A DNA stretch of 64,000 nucleotides from Chitinophaga jiangningensis (GTDB taxonomy: Bacteria; Bacteroidota; Bacteroidia; Chitinophagales; Chitinophagaceae), in NCBI RefSeq assembly GCF_900142605.1, contig NZ_FRBL01000006.1, positions 186,001-250,000 on the forward strand. Direction: 5' to 3'. Shown here piece by piece: positions 50,539 through 59,188 of this stretch (position 1 is the first letter of the stretch; every line of letters starts with the position of its first letter). The translations under genes were made by a program, and so were the position numbers. Below the pieces are notes generated by a model. That model was given only the letters and a program-made list of their open reading frames with translations, ran no database searches and had not been told where the DNA came from.

Positions 50539-51156
50539 ATGAAAGGTCTTATTGGTAAAAAGATTGGCATGACCAGTATCTTCGAAGCCAATGGTAAGCA
50601 GACTGCCTGCACCATTATCGAAGCTGGTCCCAACGTTGTAACACAGGTAAAAAGCCTGGAATCAGATGGTTACAATGCAATTCAGGTTTCTTTCGGAGAC
50701 AAGAAAGAAAAGCACACCACAAAAGCAGAATTGAATCACTTCGCGAAAGCAAGCACCTCCCCTAAACGTTTCGTAAAAGAATTCCGCAACCCGGATGTAC
50801 AGAAAGCCCTCGGTGAATCTATCACCTGTGAAATCTTCACAGAAGGTGAAACGATTGACGTTGTAGGTACTTCTAAAGGTAAAGGTTTCCAGGGTGTTGT
50901 TAAACGCCACGGATTTAGCGGTGTGGGTGAAGCTACCCACGGTCAGCACGACAGATCCAGAGCTCCTGGTTCCGTAGGTGGATCATCTTATCCTTCCCGC
51001 GTTTTCAAGGGTATGAGAATGGCAGGTCAGACAGGTAACGAAAGAGTGAAAGTGAAAGGCCTGAAGATTCTGAAAATATTCCCTGAAAAGAATTATATCC
51101 TGGTAAGTGGTTCCGTTCCCGGCCACAATGGTTCAATCGTTTTAATCCAGAAGTAA
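50539..51156 (+). CDS. rplC: Large-subunit ribosomal protein L3
   Basis: 205 residues. MKGLIGKKIGMTSIF start, and the peptidyl-transferase-proximal loop GVVKRHGFSGVGEATHGQHDRSRAPGS (core HGFSGVGEATHG) are conserved. L3 helps start 50S assembly. Its stop is one base from the rplD start, so L3 and L4 are translationally coupled. Confidence 0.98.
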   Translation: MKGLIGKKIGMTSIFEANGKQTACTIIEAGPNVVTQVKSLESDGYNAIQVSFGDKKEKHTTKAELNHFAKASTSPKRFVKEFRNPDVQKALGESITCEIFTEGETIDVVGTSKGKGFQGVVKRHGFSGVGEATHGQHDRSRAPGSVGGSSYPSRVFKGMRMAGQTGNERVKVKGLKILKIFPEKNYILVSGSVPGHNGSIVLIQK

Positions 51157-51157
51157 C

Positions 51158-51796
51158 ATGAAGATCGATATCTTAAATATACAAGGTAAGCAAACAGGAA
51201 GATCTATCGACCTGCCTGAGGAGATTTTTGGTGTTGAACCCAACAACCACGTAATCTACCTGGCGGTTAAGCAATACCTGGCTGCGCAGCGTCAGGGTAC
51301 TCACAAGGTGAAAACCCGTGCTGAAGTAAAAGGTGCTTCCCGCAAACTGCACAAACAAAAAGGTACTGGTGGTGCCCGTAAAGGTAACATCCGTAACCCT
51401 CTCTACAAAGGTGGTGGTACCATCTTCGGACCAAAACCTCACTCCTGGGCTATTAAACTGAACAGAAAAGTGAAAGATCTCGCTAAGATCTCCGCCCTGT
51501 CAGTGAAAGCTAAAGAGAACAGCATCATCATTGTTGAGGACCTCGCTATCGAGACGCCAAAAACAAAACAATTCGTTGGTATCTTAAAGAACCTGAACAT
51601 CAACGTTGACGGTAAGAAAACTATGTTTATTACCCCTGAGTATAACGAAAGTGTTTACCTGTCTTTAAGAAACATCCCTACTGTGGACGGTGCAATGCTG
51701 AGCGATATCAATACTTATGATATCATGAACAGCAACTACCTGGTATTCACAGAAAGCGCTGCAAAAATCTTCACTGAAGAGCCAGTTGAAGCGTAA
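51158..51796 (+). CDS. rplD: Large-subunit ribosomal protein L4
   Basis: 212 residues. RSIDLPEEIFGVEPN and the exit-tunnel loop GASRKLHKQKGTGGARKGNIR (core KQKGTGGARKG) identify it. L4 lines the nascent-peptide tunnel, and in enterobacteria it represses its own operon; whether it does so here is unknown. 52 bases precede rplW. Confidence 0.98.
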   Translation: MKIDILNIQGKQTGRSIDLPEEIFGVEPNNHVIYLAVKQYLAAQRQGTHKVKTRAEVKGASRKLHKQKGTGGARKGNIRNPLYKGGGTIFGPKPHSWAIKLNRKVKDLAKISALSVKAKENSIIIVEDLAIETPKTKQFVGILKNLNINVDGKKTMFITPEYNESVYLSLRNIPTVDGAMLSDINTYDIMNSNYLVFTESAAKIFTEEPVEA

Positions 51797-51848
51797 GCGG
51801 TTGTAAACCAATTAAATAACACAGCTGTAAAGCTATAAGCTATAAAAG

Positions 51849-52148
51849 ATGAGACCATCAGACGTTTTAATCAAACCGGTAGTAACCGAAAAGGTGAATA
51901 AGGCGACCGATAAATTTAACCGCTACTACTTCATCGTTGACAAAAAAGCCAACAAACTGGAGATCAAAAAAGCAGTGGAAGATTTTTACGGTGTGAGTGT
52001 TGCAGATGTTAACACTGCAGTGATGCCTGGTAAAGCTAAATTCCGCTTTACTAAAGCCGGTTTCATTTCAGGTAAAAAACCGTCTTACAAAAAGGCGATT
52101 ATTACCCTCGCAGAAGGCGAAACTATAGATCTGTATGCTAACATGTAG
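51849..52148 (+). CDS. rplW: Large-subunit ribosomal protein L23
   Basis: 99 residues. SDVLIKPVVTEKVNKATDKFNRYYF (core KPVVTEKVN) and KKAVEDFYGVSVADVNT are typical. L23 at the tunnel exit docks SRP and trigger factor. The 86-base gap to rplB contains a small GCCGG hairpin (about 52157-52173). Confidence 0.97.
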   Translation: MRPSDVLIKPVVTEKVNKATDKFNRYYFIVDKKANKLEIKKAVEDFYGVSVADVNTAVMPGKAKFRFTKAGFISGKKPSYKKAIITLAEGETIDLYANM

Positions 52149-52234
52149 TGCCTTTCCGGCCCAATAAGCCGGGATGTGGATGTATATGCAGATCACTAAT
52201 TATAATTAATAACAATTAATTTTTTCTGAAAGTA

Positions 52235-53068
52235 ATGGCACTGAAGAAATTTAAACCAATGACAGCGGGTACCCGTTGGAAAATCGGTAACGCTTATGCG
52301 GAACTGACTACGGATACTCCTGAAAAAAGCCTCCTCGAGCCTGCTAAGAGAAGCGGCGGTAGAAACGCTCAGGGTAGGATGTCAATGCGCTATATCGGTG
52401 GCGGTCACAAAAAACAGTACCGTGTAATCGACTTTAAGCGTGACAAACAAAACATTCCTGCTACAGTTAAAACCATCGAGTACGATCCAAACCGTAGCGC
52501 ATTCATCGCGCTGGTTTCCTACGCTGATGGTGAAAAACGTTACATCATCGCTCCTCAGGGTCTGCAGGTAGGTGGTACCGTTATCAGCGGTGCTGACGTT
52601 GCTCCTGAAGTAGGTAACGCACTGTTGCTGAAAAATATGCCTCTCGGTACTGTAGTTCACAACATCGAACTGCAACCTGGTAAAGGTGGTGCAATCGCCA
52701 GATCTGCTGGTGCTTACGCACAACTGAGCAACAAGGAAGAAAAATACGCTGTACTGAAAATGCCTTCTGGTGAGCTCCGTAAAGTGCTCAACACTTGTAT
52801 GGCTACTGTAGGTACCGTTTCTAACTCCGATCACGCCCTGCAATCTATCGGTAAAGCAGGTGCTAACCGTTGGAGAGGTATCCGTCCTCGTAACCGAGGT
52901 GTTGCGATGAACCCAGTGGATCACCCGATGGGTGGTGGTGAAGGTAAATCTTCAGGTGGTCACCCTAGATCCAGAACAGGTAAATATGCGAAAGGTCTGA
53001 AAACCAGAAAACCGCATAAGAGCTCTGATAAACTGATCATCAGCAGAAAGAACGGTAAAAAATTATAA
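52235..53068 (+). CDS. rplB: Large-subunit ribosomal protein L2
   Basis: 277 residues, normal length. RNAQGRMSMRYIGGGHKKQYR and the C-terminal NPVDHPMGGGEGKSSGGHPRS (core NPVDHPMGGGEG, containing the conserved His near the peptidyl-transferase centre) are present. L2 is required for subunit joining and peptide-bond formation. Confidence 0.98.
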   Translation: MALKKFKPMTAGTRWKIGNAYAELTTDTPEKSLLEPAKRSGGRNAQGRMSMRYIGGGHKKQYRVIDFKRDKQNIPATVKTIEYDPNRSAFIALVSYADGEKRYIIAPQGLQVGGTVISGADVAPEVGNALLLKNMPLGTVVHNIELQPGKGGAIARSAGAYAQLSNKEEKYAVLKMPSGELRKVLNTCMATVGTVSNSDHALQSIGKAGANRWRGIRPRNRGVAMNPVDHPMGGGEGKSSGGHPRSRTGKYAKGLKTRKPHKSSDKLIISRKNGKKL

Positions 53069-53078
53069 TATTTCGGAA

Positions 53079-53110
53079 TTCGGATTCCGGCCTTAAAACC
53101 GGAATCCGAA
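53079..53110 (+). repeat. 12-bp perfect hairpin between rplB and rpsS
   Basis: TTCGGATTCCGG and CCGGAATCCGAA with an eight-base CCTTAAAA loop. No U-run follows, so a processing or stability element is more likely than a terminator. Confidence 0.7.
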
Positions 53111-53135
53111 ATTGGAAAATCATAAAAGAAACAAC

Positions 53136-53402
53136 ATGGCTCGTTCCATAAGAAAAGGTCCTTACGTAGACCAGAAATTAGAGAATAAAGTAGAAAAAAT
53201 GAACGAAGGCACTAAGCGCACAGTTATCAAAACCTGGAGCCGCCGTTCTACTATTACTCCTGATTTCGTAGGCCACACATTCGCAGTACACAATGGCAAC
53301 AAATTTATTCCTGTTTATGTAACAGAATTTATGGTTGGCCACAAACTGGGCGAATTTGCTCCTACCCGTAACTTCAGAGGACACGCTAACAAGAAAATGT
53401 AA
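53136..53402 (+). CDS. rpsS: Small-subunit ribosomal protein S19
   Basis: 88 residues from ATG 53136 (MARSIRKGPYVDQKL), the conserved start; an earlier in-frame ATG at 53112 would add eight unconserved residues. TWSRRSTITPDFVGHTFAVHNG (core WSRRSTITPDFVG) is diagnostic. S19 lies in the 30S head, near the A-site. Confidence 0.97.
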   Translation: MARSIRKGPYVDQKLENKVEKMNEGTKRTVIKTWSRRSTITPDFVGHTFAVHNGNKFIPVYVTEFMVGHKLGEFAPTRNFRGHANKKM

Positions 53403-53447
53403 TTATAGTCTGAGTAATCAGACACTAAATAATAAAAGAAATTAAAA

Positions 53448-53795
53448 ATGGAAGCAGTAGCTAAGCTGAACAATAATCCTACATCTCCCCGCAAAATGCG
53501 TTTGCTGGCAGACTTAATCCGCGGTCTGGATGTAGAAAAGGCTTTGAATATTTTGAAATTCCATCCTAAGCACCCAAGCGTACCTTTAGAAAAACTGCTG
53601 GTATCTGCTATCGCTAACTGGAAAGTGAAGAACGAAGGTGCAAGGGTAGAAGATGCTAACCTGATTGTTAAAACTATCTTCGTAGACGGTGGCCGCACCC
53701 TGAAAAGAATGCGCCCTGCTCCACAAGGTAGAGGTTACAGAATCCGCAAGAGAAGTAACCACGTTACAATCGTAGTGGACGGTAAAAACGCTTAA
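53448..53795 (+). CDS. rplV: Large-subunit ribosomal protein L22
   Basis: 115 residues. SPRKMRLLADLIRG and the tunnel beta-hairpin KRMRPAPQGRGYRIRKRSNH (core RMRPAPQGRGYRIRKR) are typical; that hairpin is where macrolide-resistance changes fall, and it is intact. 45 bases after rpsS. Confidence 0.97.
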   Translation: MEAVAKLNNNPTSPRKMRLLADLIRGLDVEKALNILKFHPKHPSVPLEKLLVSAIANWKVKNEGARVEDANLIVKTIFVDGGRTLKRMRPAPQGRGYRIRKRSNHVTIVVDGKNA

Positions 53796-53853
53796 GTGTT
53801 AATACCACAGAGAGAAATTAAAACTATTAATCTAATAGACAAATAACCAGAAC

Positions 53854-54627
53854 ATGGGTCAGAAAACAAATCCTATTGGTAACAGGTTAGGTATCATCAG
53901 AGGATGGGACTCTAATTGGTATGGCAGCAAGAAAGATTTTGCTACCAAACTGATCGAAGATAACAAGATCAGAACTTATCTGAATGCCCGTATCAACAAA
54001 GGTGGCATCTCCAGAGTTGTGATCGAAAGAACTTTAGGTAAGTTGATTATCACTGTTCATACTTCTAAACCTGGTATCATCATAGGTAAAGGTGGAAACG
54101 AAGTTGACCGCATCAAAGAAGAACTGAAGAAACTGACAGGTAAAGAAGATGTTCAGATTAACATTCTGGAAATCCGTCGCCCTGAAATGGATGCTAACAT
54201 CGTTGCCGAAACAATTGCTAAACAAATCGAAAGCCGTATCAACTACAAACGCGCTATCAAAATGGCAATTGCTACCGCACTGAGAATGGGTGCTGAAGGT
54301 ATCAAAATCAAAGTAAGCGGACGTCTGGGTGGTGCTGAAATTGCCCGTTCCGAAGAAATGAAACAAGGTCGTACTCCTTTACATACTTTCCGTATGGACA
54401 TCGATTACGCTTCCCTGTTTGCATTAACCGTTTACGGTAAAATCGGTATCAAAGTATGGATCTGTAAAGGTGAAGTACTGGGTAAACGCGATCTGAACCC
54501 TAACGTACTGACAGGTAAAGAAGGTGATAACCGTGGCGGTGGCCGTGAAGATCACCACCGTGGTGGCGAAAGAAGAGAGCGTGGTGAAAGAAGAGGCGGT
54601 GAAAACCGTGGCGGTGGTCGCAGATAA
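53854..54627 (+). CDS. rpsC: Small-subunit ribosomal protein S3 with Gly/Arg-rich tail
   Basis: 257 residues, longer than the roughly 210-235 of most bacteria. GQKTNPIGNRLGIIRGW start and the KH domain KPGIIIGKGGNEVDRI (core GIIIGKGGNEV) are normal, as is SGRLGGAEIARSE. The final 40 residues are low-complexity RGG/RG type (DNRGGGREDHHRGGERR...). S3 forms part of the mRNA entry tunnel; the tail could add RNA contacts (inference). Confidence 0.97.
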   Translation: MGQKTNPIGNRLGIIRGWDSNWYGSKKDFATKLIEDNKIRTYLNARINKGGISRVVIERTLGKLIITVHTSKPGIIIGKGGNEVDRIKEELKKLTGKEDVQINILEIRRPEMDANIVAETIAKQIESRINYKRAIKMAIATALRMGAEGIKIKVSGRLGGAEIARSEEMKQGRTPLHTFRMDIDYASLFALTVYGKIGIKVWICKGEVLGKRDLNPNVLTGKEGDNRGGGREDHHRGGERRERGERRGGENRGGGRR

Positions 54628-54682
54628 TATCTGACCGACAACCAGACTTAAACAATTACTATTAACATTAACAATATAGACG

Positions 54683-55102
54683 ATGTTACAGCCAAAAAGA
54701 GTGAAACATAGGAAGATGCACAAAGGTCGCATCAAAGGGAACGCTAAAAGAGGCGCAACCCTGTCCTTTGGTACTTTCGGCCTTAAAGCATTAGAACCTA
54801 AATGGATCACTGACCGTCAGATCGAAGCTGCTCGTGTTGCTTTGACCAGACACATGAAACGTGAAGGTAACGTTTGGATCCGTATTTTCCCTGATAAACC
54901 AATCACCGCTAAACCACTGGAAGTGAGGATGGGTAAAGGTAAAGGTGCTCCAGACCATTGGGCAGCAGTAGTGAAACCAGGTAGAATTCTGTTCGAAGCA
55001 GCAGGCGTTCCTTTACAAGTTGCTAAAGAAGCAATGGAACTCGCAGCTCAGAAACTGCCTATCAAAGTGAAATTTGTAACCAGCCGCGACTTCGTTGCAT
55101 AA
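54683..55102 (+). CDS. rplP: Large-subunit ribosomal protein L16
   Basis: 139 residues. QPKRVKHRKMHKGRIKG and the loop MGKGKGAPDHWAAVVKPGRI (core GKGKGAPDHW) are diagnostic; L16 helps organise the A-site of the 50S and is added late in assembly. The gap to rpmC is 69 bases. Confidence 0.97.
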   Translation: MLQPKRVKHRKMHKGRIKGNAKRGATLSFGTFGLKALEPKWITDRQIEAARVALTRHMKREGNVWIRIFPDKPITAKPLEVRMGKGKGAPDHWAAVVKPGRILFEAAGVPLQVAKEAMELAAQKLPIKVKFVTSRDFVA

Positions 55103-55171
55103 TCAGCAGGTACACATTTTTAAAACACATTCCAGTCCCCATGAAAATGGGTACTGTTCAAACTCAATACA

Positions 55172-55372
55172 ATGGCAAAAGAAAAGCTGGATCTGAAAGG
55201 CCTGAGCGAACAGGAGCTGAAAGAGAAAATCTCTGCTGAGCAACTGCGCTTGAAGAAGATGACATTCGGTCATGCAATTACGCCTATCGAAAATCCAATG
55301 AGCATCCGCTCTGTGAGACGCGATATCGCACGCATGAACACCGAACTGCGTAAAAGACAACTGGGCTTCTAA
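55172..55372 (+). CDS. rpmC: Large-subunit ribosomal protein L29
   Basis: 66 residues, helical hairpin: LDLKGLSEQELKEKI and RSVRRDIARMNTELRKRQL. L29 sits at the tunnel exit next to L23. 62 bases before rpsQ. Confidence 0.95.
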   Translation: MAKEKLDLKGLSEQELKEKISAEQLRLKKMTFGHAITPIENPMSIRSVRRDIARMNTELRKRQLGF

Positions 55373-55434
55373 TCCTCCTAGTAGTATTAGCATAACATTT
55401 AAGGCCTCCTCCGGGAGAGTTAAATATTTCAACA

Positions 55435-55695
55435 ATGACGACCGAAAGAAAATTAAGAAAATCCAGGATTGGTGTGGTGTCCTCTAACAAAATGGATAAA
55501 ACCATTACTGTTAAAGTGGAACGTAAAGTAAAGCACCCAATCTATGGTAAGTTCGTTAAAAAAACTACCAAGTTCATGGCTCATGACGAAAACAATGAGT
55601 GCAGCATTGGCGATACCGTGAAAATCGCGGAAATCCGTCCTATGTCTAAGAACAAATGCTGGAGACTGGTAGAAGTAATCGAAAAAGTAAAATAA
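55435..55695 (+). CDS. rpsQ: Small-subunit ribosomal protein S17
   Basis: 86 residues. RKSRIGVVSSNKMDKTITVKVERKVKHP (core GVVSSNKMDKTITVKVER) and DTVKIAEIRPMSKNKCWRL (core EIRPMSKNK) identify it: an OB-fold binding 16S helices in the 30S body. 73 bases follow before rplN. Confidence 0.96.
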   Translation: MTTERKLRKSRIGVVSSNKMDKTITVKVERKVKHPIYGKFVKKTTKFMAHDENNECSIGDTVKIAEIRPMSKNKCWRLVEVIEKVK

Positions 55696-55768
55696 TTATT
55701 CTTTGTTTCAAGCTGTGGCCGGCAATCCCGGTTCCAGCCGCTGACTAAACAAAATAAATCTCATTACG

Positions 55769-56137
55769 ATGATACAACAAGAATCAAGGCTGAACGTAGC
55801 TGATAACTCTGGTGCTAAAGAAGTTCTTTGCATCCGCGTGTTAGGTAACTCCGGTCAGGACTACGCTAAAGTAGGTGATAAAATTGTGGTGACTGTTAAG
55901 GATGCTATTCCTGGCGGTGGCGCGAAAAAAGGTATGGTTACTAAAGCCGTAATCGTAAGAACCAAAAATAAATTACGTCGTAAAGACGGTTCTTATATCC
56001 GTTTCGATGATAACGCGGTTGTACTGCTGAACAACTCAGACGAACCTCGCGGTACCCGTATTTTCGGTCCGGTTGCCCGTGAGCTCAGAGACAAGGGTTA
56101 TATGAAAATTATCTCCCTGGCTCCTGAAGTGTTATAA
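55769..56137 (+). CDS. rplN: Large-subunit ribosomal protein L14
   Basis: 122 residues, the standard length. MIQQESRLNVADNSGAKEVLCIRVLG (core VADNSGAKEV) and the C-terminal GPVARELRDKGYMKIISLAPEV (core ARELRDKGYMKI) are diagnostic. L14 forms bridges to the 30S subunit and is the docking site of the silencing factor RsfS. A 173-base gap with a hairpin and promoter follows. Confidence 0.97.
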   Translation: MIQQESRLNVADNSGAKEVLCIRVLGNSGQDYAKVGDKIVVTVKDAIPGGGAKKGMVTKAVIVRTKNKLRRKDGSYIRFDDNAVVLLNNSDEPRGTRIFGPVARELRDKGYMKIISLAPEVL

Positions 56138-56154
56138 TAGAATTATTATCGAAT

Positions 56155-56206
56155 TTGGAATTTTGGTGTTTTCAGGCATTTTTCCCCGAAAATCCCAAAA
56201 TTCCAA
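56155..56206 (+). terminator. Hairpin after rplN, possible partial terminator
   Basis: TTGGAATTTTGG pairs perfectly with CCAAAATTCCAA; GTTTTC and GAAAAT extend the inner stem. TATTTGTAAATATTT follows. It is combined with a new promoter 18 bases on, so transcription may be re-set here. Confidence 0.5.
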
Positions 56207-56223
56207 TATTTGTAAATATTTCT

Positions 56224-56231
56224 TATCTTTG
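56224..56231 (+). promoter_or_regulatory. Internal promoter before rplX
   Basis: TATCTTTG, an exact -7 element, 80 bases before rplX; no good -33. It would allow rplX-onward (the spc part) to be transcribed separately. Confidence 0.5.
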
Positions 56232-56310
56232 CAGCCCGTTTGCAAGAACGAAAAAACATTTATCAAGCGAAACAGACGTTTCGCTTGGCGTTTAATAATA
56301 AATCAAAGTA

Positions 56311-56649
56311 ATGAAAACTAGATTTAAGCCTAAATTCAACATTAAGAAGGGCGACCTGGTTGCGGTTATCGCAGGTGATGACAAGGACAGGACCAAAGCT
56401 CGTAAAGTGCTGGAAGTTCAGCCTGACAAAGCCCGCATTATTGTAGAGGGCGTTAACATTATTACCAAACACACCAAACCGACTGCACAGAATACCAAAG
56501 GTGGTATCGTGAAGCAAGAGGCTCCTATCGCTATCTCTAACGTGATGCTGTGGGATGCTAAAACTGGTGCTCCTACCCGTGTTAACAAACAGAGAGAAAA
56601 CGGTAAATTAGTTCGTATCGCTAAAAAATCAGGGGAGGTAATTAAATAA
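56311..56649 (+). CDS. rplX: Large-subunit ribosomal protein L24
   Basis: 112 residues. FNIKKGDLVAVIAGDDKD (KOW motif) and VEGVNIITKHTKPTAQNTKGGI (core VNIITKHTKPT) identify it. L24 is one of the first proteins in 50S assembly. The stop TAA overlaps the ATG of rplE by one base (56649), coupling the pair. Confidence 0.97.
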   Translation: MKTRFKPKFNIKKGDLVAVIAGDDKDRTKARKVLEVQPDKARIIVEGVNIITKHTKPTAQNTKGGIVKQEAPIAISNVMLWDAKTGAPTRVNKQRENGKLVRIAKKSGEVIK

Positions 56650-57224
56650 TGGCAAACACTAACTATACTCCGAGACTGCAGACCAAATACAAAAACGAAG
56701 TAGTTGCTGCGCTGAAGAAGAAATTCAACTATAAAAGCGTTATGCAGGTACCTCGCCTGACTAAAATCTGCTTGAACCAAGGTATCAACGGTGCTGTAGG
56801 TGATAAAAAACTGGTAGACATCGCAGTAGACGAAATGACCCGTATCGCTGGTCAGAAAGCTATCGCTACCCTGTCTAAAAAGGATATCTCCAACTTTAAG
56901 CTCCGTAAAAACATGCCAATCGGCGCTCGCGTTACCCTCCGCGGTGTTAACATGTACGAGTTCCTGGATCGTCTGATCTCAGTTTCTCTGCCACGTGTAC
57001 GTGACTTCAAAGGTATCAACGAAAAAGCTTTCGACGGTCGTGGTAACTATACCATGGGTGTTACCGAACAGATCATCTTCCCTGAAATCGATATCGATAA
57101 AGTGACTAAGATCTCCGGTATGGACATCACTTTCGTGACCACTGCTACCACCAACGAAGAAGCTTATGAGCTGCTGAAAGAAATGGGTATGCCTTTCAGA
57201 AACATGAAAAAAGATAATCAGTAA
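56649..57224 (+). CDS. rplE: Large-subunit ribosomal protein L5
   Basis: 191 residues. YTPRLQTKYKNEVVAALKKKF, MQVPRLTKICLNQGINGA (core VPRLTKICLNQG) and RDFKGINEKAFDGRGNYTMGV (core RDFKGINEKAFDG) are conserved. L5 binds 5S rRNA and contacts P-site tRNA. Starts on the last base of rplX. Confidence 0.98.
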   Translation: MANTNYTPRLQTKYKNEVVAALKKKFNYKSVMQVPRLTKICLNQGINGAVGDKKLVDIAVDEMTRIAGQKAIATLSKKDISNFKLRKNMPIGARVTLRGVNMYEFLDRLISVSLPRVRDFKGINEKAFDGRGNYTMGVTEQIIFPEIDIDKVTKISGMDITFVTTATTNEEAYELLKEMGMPFRNMKKDNQ

Positions 57225-57237
57225 ACGATAATATACT

Positions 57238-57507
57238 ATGGCAAAAGAATCCGTAAAAGCCAGACAAAGGAAAAGAGAAGCTATGGTTGCTAAATTTGCA
57301 GAAAAACGCGCTGCGCTGAAAGCTGCTGGTGACTTCGCTGCTCTGGACCAACTGCCTAAAAACGCTTCTCCTGTTCGTCTGAAAAACAGATGCCAGCTGA
57401 CCGGTCGTCCTAAAGGATACATGCGTCACTTCGGCCTCTGCAGGAACATGTTCCGCGACCTGGCTCTCGCTGGTAAAATCCCTGGTGTTAGAAAAGCCAG
57501 CTGGTAA
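57238..57507 (+). CDS. rpsN: Small-subunit ribosomal protein S14 (zinc-free long form)
   Basis: 89 residues: the long form without the two CxxC pairs of the short zinc type. MAKESVKARQRKREA start; CQLTGRPKGYMRHFGLCRNMFRDLA (core GRPKGYMRHFGLCR) and GKIPGVRKASW end are diagnostic. Located in the 30S head. 103 bases precede rpsH. Confidence 0.97.
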   Translation: MAKESVKARQRKREAMVAKFAEKRAALKAAGDFAALDQLPKNASPVRLKNRCQLTGRPKGYMRHFGLCRNMFRDLALAGKIPGVRKASW

Positions 57508-57610
57508 TATCCCGGTAGCAGTTTAACTGCTCCAAACAATTAAGTTATTTGATTCCCATCTTATACTGATTGGATATCGCATTGTAAAACATCATCAAAC
57601 TATTTAAACA

Positions 57611-58009
57611 ATGGTTACTGATCCAATAGCAGACTTCCTGACTCGTATCCGGAACGCGCAAATGGCCACCCACAGGATTGTGGAAATTCCGGCTTCCAAG
57701 CTGAAAAAACGTATTACAGAAATTCTGTACGATAAAGGTTATATCCTGAAGTACAAATTCGAAGAAGATAACAAACAAGGCGTAATCAAAATCGCTTTGA
57801 AATACGATCTTCAAACTAAAGAACCCGCTATCAAAGAACTGACTCGCGTAAGCCGTCCAGGTCTGCGTCAGTACTCTAAACCAGAAGACTTCAAACGTGT
57901 GAAGAATGGTTTGGGTATCGCTATCATCTCTACTTCCAAAGGAGTAATGACTGATAAAGAAGCTAAAGCTCAGAACGTTGGTGGTGAAGTAGTTTGCCAC
58001 ATCTACTAA
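57611..58009 (+). CDS. rpsH: Small-subunit ribosomal protein S8
   Basis: 132 residues. DPIADFLTRIRNAQMATHRIVEIP (core DPIADFLTRIRNAQ) and the end ISTSKGVMTDKEAKAQNVGGE (core STSKGVMTDKEA) are diagnostic. S8 organises the 16S central domain and in E. coli represses the spc operon; the target site is not recognised here. A perfect hairpin follows. Confidence 0.98.
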   Translation: MVTDPIADFLTRIRNAQMATHRIVEIPASKLKKRITEILYDKGYILKYKFEEDNKQGVIKIALKYDLQTKEPAIKELTRVSRPGLRQYSKPEDFKRVKNGLGIAIISTSKGVMTDKEAKAQNVGGEVVCHIY

Positions 58010-58019
58010 TAAATCTTTT

Positions 58020-58048
58020 GTTTACCGGTTGGTCTCCAACCGGTAAAC
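58020..58048 (+). repeat. 13-bp perfect hairpin between rpsH and rplF
   Basis: GTTTACCGGTTGG and CCAACCGGTAAAC with a TCT loop, 10 bases after rpsH. No U-run. Confidence 0.7.
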
Positions 58049-58137
58049 TGCGTAGATTGTCCGCCATCTAAGCTCACTATACGGCGCTGAAAACGGATAA
58101 TCGGTACTATAACAATAACAACTTTAAACTTAAAGTT

Positions 58138-58692
58138 ATGTCTCGTATAGGTAAAGCTCCTATCAAACTGGCTGCAGGTGTTACAGTTACTGTTTCCCCA
58201 GCCAACGAAGTAACCGTAAAAGGCCCTAAAGGTGAACTGAAAAGAACCATCGACAGGGATATTAAAGTAGAGGTTGCTGACGGCGTTCTGAACGTTGTTC
58301 GCCCTACTGATCAGATCCGTCACAAAGCGCTGCACGGTCTGTATCGCGCATTGCTGCAGAACATGGTTACTGGTGTAACTGATGGGTTCAAAAAACAACT
58401 GGAACTGGTGGGTGTTGGTTACAAAGCCACTCACGCTGGTCAGCTGCTTGATCTCGCACTGGGTTACTCTCACAATATCGTATTCGAAGTTCCTGCTGAA
58501 CTGAAGGTTTCTACCCTGACTGAAAAAGGTCAGAACCCTAAAATCATGCTGGAAGGTACTGATAAACAACTGCTCGGTCAGGTTGCCGCTAAACTGCGTA
58601 GCCTGCGTAAACCAGAGCCTTATAAAGGTAAAGGTGTTCGCTACTCCGATGAGGTTGTACGTAAGAAAGCTGGTAAATCAGCAGGTAAATAA
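58138..58692 (+). CDS. rplF: Large-subunit ribosomal protein L6
   Basis: 184 residues, two related domains. SRIGKAPIKLAAGVTVTV start and the C-terminal PEPYKGKGVRYSDEVVRKKAGKSAGK (core EPYKGKGVRYSDEVV) are diagnostic. L6 lies near the sarcin-ricin loop at the factor-binding site. 92 bases follow to rplR, holding a 12-bp hairpin. Confidence 0.98.
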   Translation: MSRIGKAPIKLAAGVTVTVSPANEVTVKGPKGELKRTIDRDIKVEVADGVLNVVRPTDQIRHKALHGLYRALLQNMVTGVTDGFKKQLELVGVGYKATHAGQLLDLALGYSHNIVFEVPAELKVSTLTEKGQNPKIMLEGTDKQLLGQVAAKLRSLRKPEPYKGKGVRYSDEVVRKKAGKSAGK

Positions 58693-58703
58693 AATATTTA
58701 AGT

Positions 58704-58740
58704 TAGCTAATCAGCTCAAAAAAGCTGGTTAGCTGATTTT
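58704..58740 (+). repeat. 12-bp hairpin between rplF and rplR
   Basis: AGCTAATCAGCT (58705-58716) pairs with AGCTGGTTAGCT (58723-58734) with one U-G, then GATTTT. Weak terminator or processing element. Confidence 0.6.
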
Positions 58741-58784
58741 AACACAATCCCGGCAGCATCGGGATTATAAAACTAAAACTCACA

Positions 58785-59138
58785 ATGAGCACAAAAGTTA
58801 ACAGGAGACAGAAGATCCGTTACCGCATCCGTAAGAAAATCTCTGGTTCTGCACAGACACCAAGATTCTCTGTATTCCGCAGTAATAGCGATATCTACGT
58901 GCAGCTGATCGACGATACCAACGGTACTACCCTGGTTGCTGCATCTTCCCGTGATAAAGATATCAAAGCACAAAAAGGTACTAAATCTGAAAAATCTAAA
59001 ATGGTTGGTGCTGCAGTAGCTGCTAAAGCAATTGCATTAGGTCTGACCAAATGTGTATTCGACAGAAGCGGTTACTTATACCACGGTCGTATCAAAGCGG
59101 TTGCTGAAGGTGCAAGAGAAGGCGGTCTCCAATTTTAA
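58785..59138 (+). CDS. rplR: Large-subunit ribosomal protein L18
   Basis: 117 residues. RYRIRKKISGSAQTPRFSVFRSNSDIYVQLIDD (core RFSVFRSNSDIYVQ) and VFDRSGYLYHGRIKAVAEGAREGGL (core FDRSGYLYHGRIKA) identify it. L18 delivers and anchors 5S rRNA in the central protuberance. 50 bases before rpsE. Confidence 0.97.
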   Translation: MSTKVNRRQKIRYRIRKKISGSAQTPRFSVFRSNSDIYVQLIDDTNGTTLVAASSRDKDIKAQKGTKSEKSKMVGAAVAAKAIALGLTKCVFDRSGYLYHGRIKAVAEGAREGGLQF

Positions 59139-59188
59139 TAAAGGGTCCGAATTTTATAATTCTGAACAAGTAATTCTTATAAAATAAA

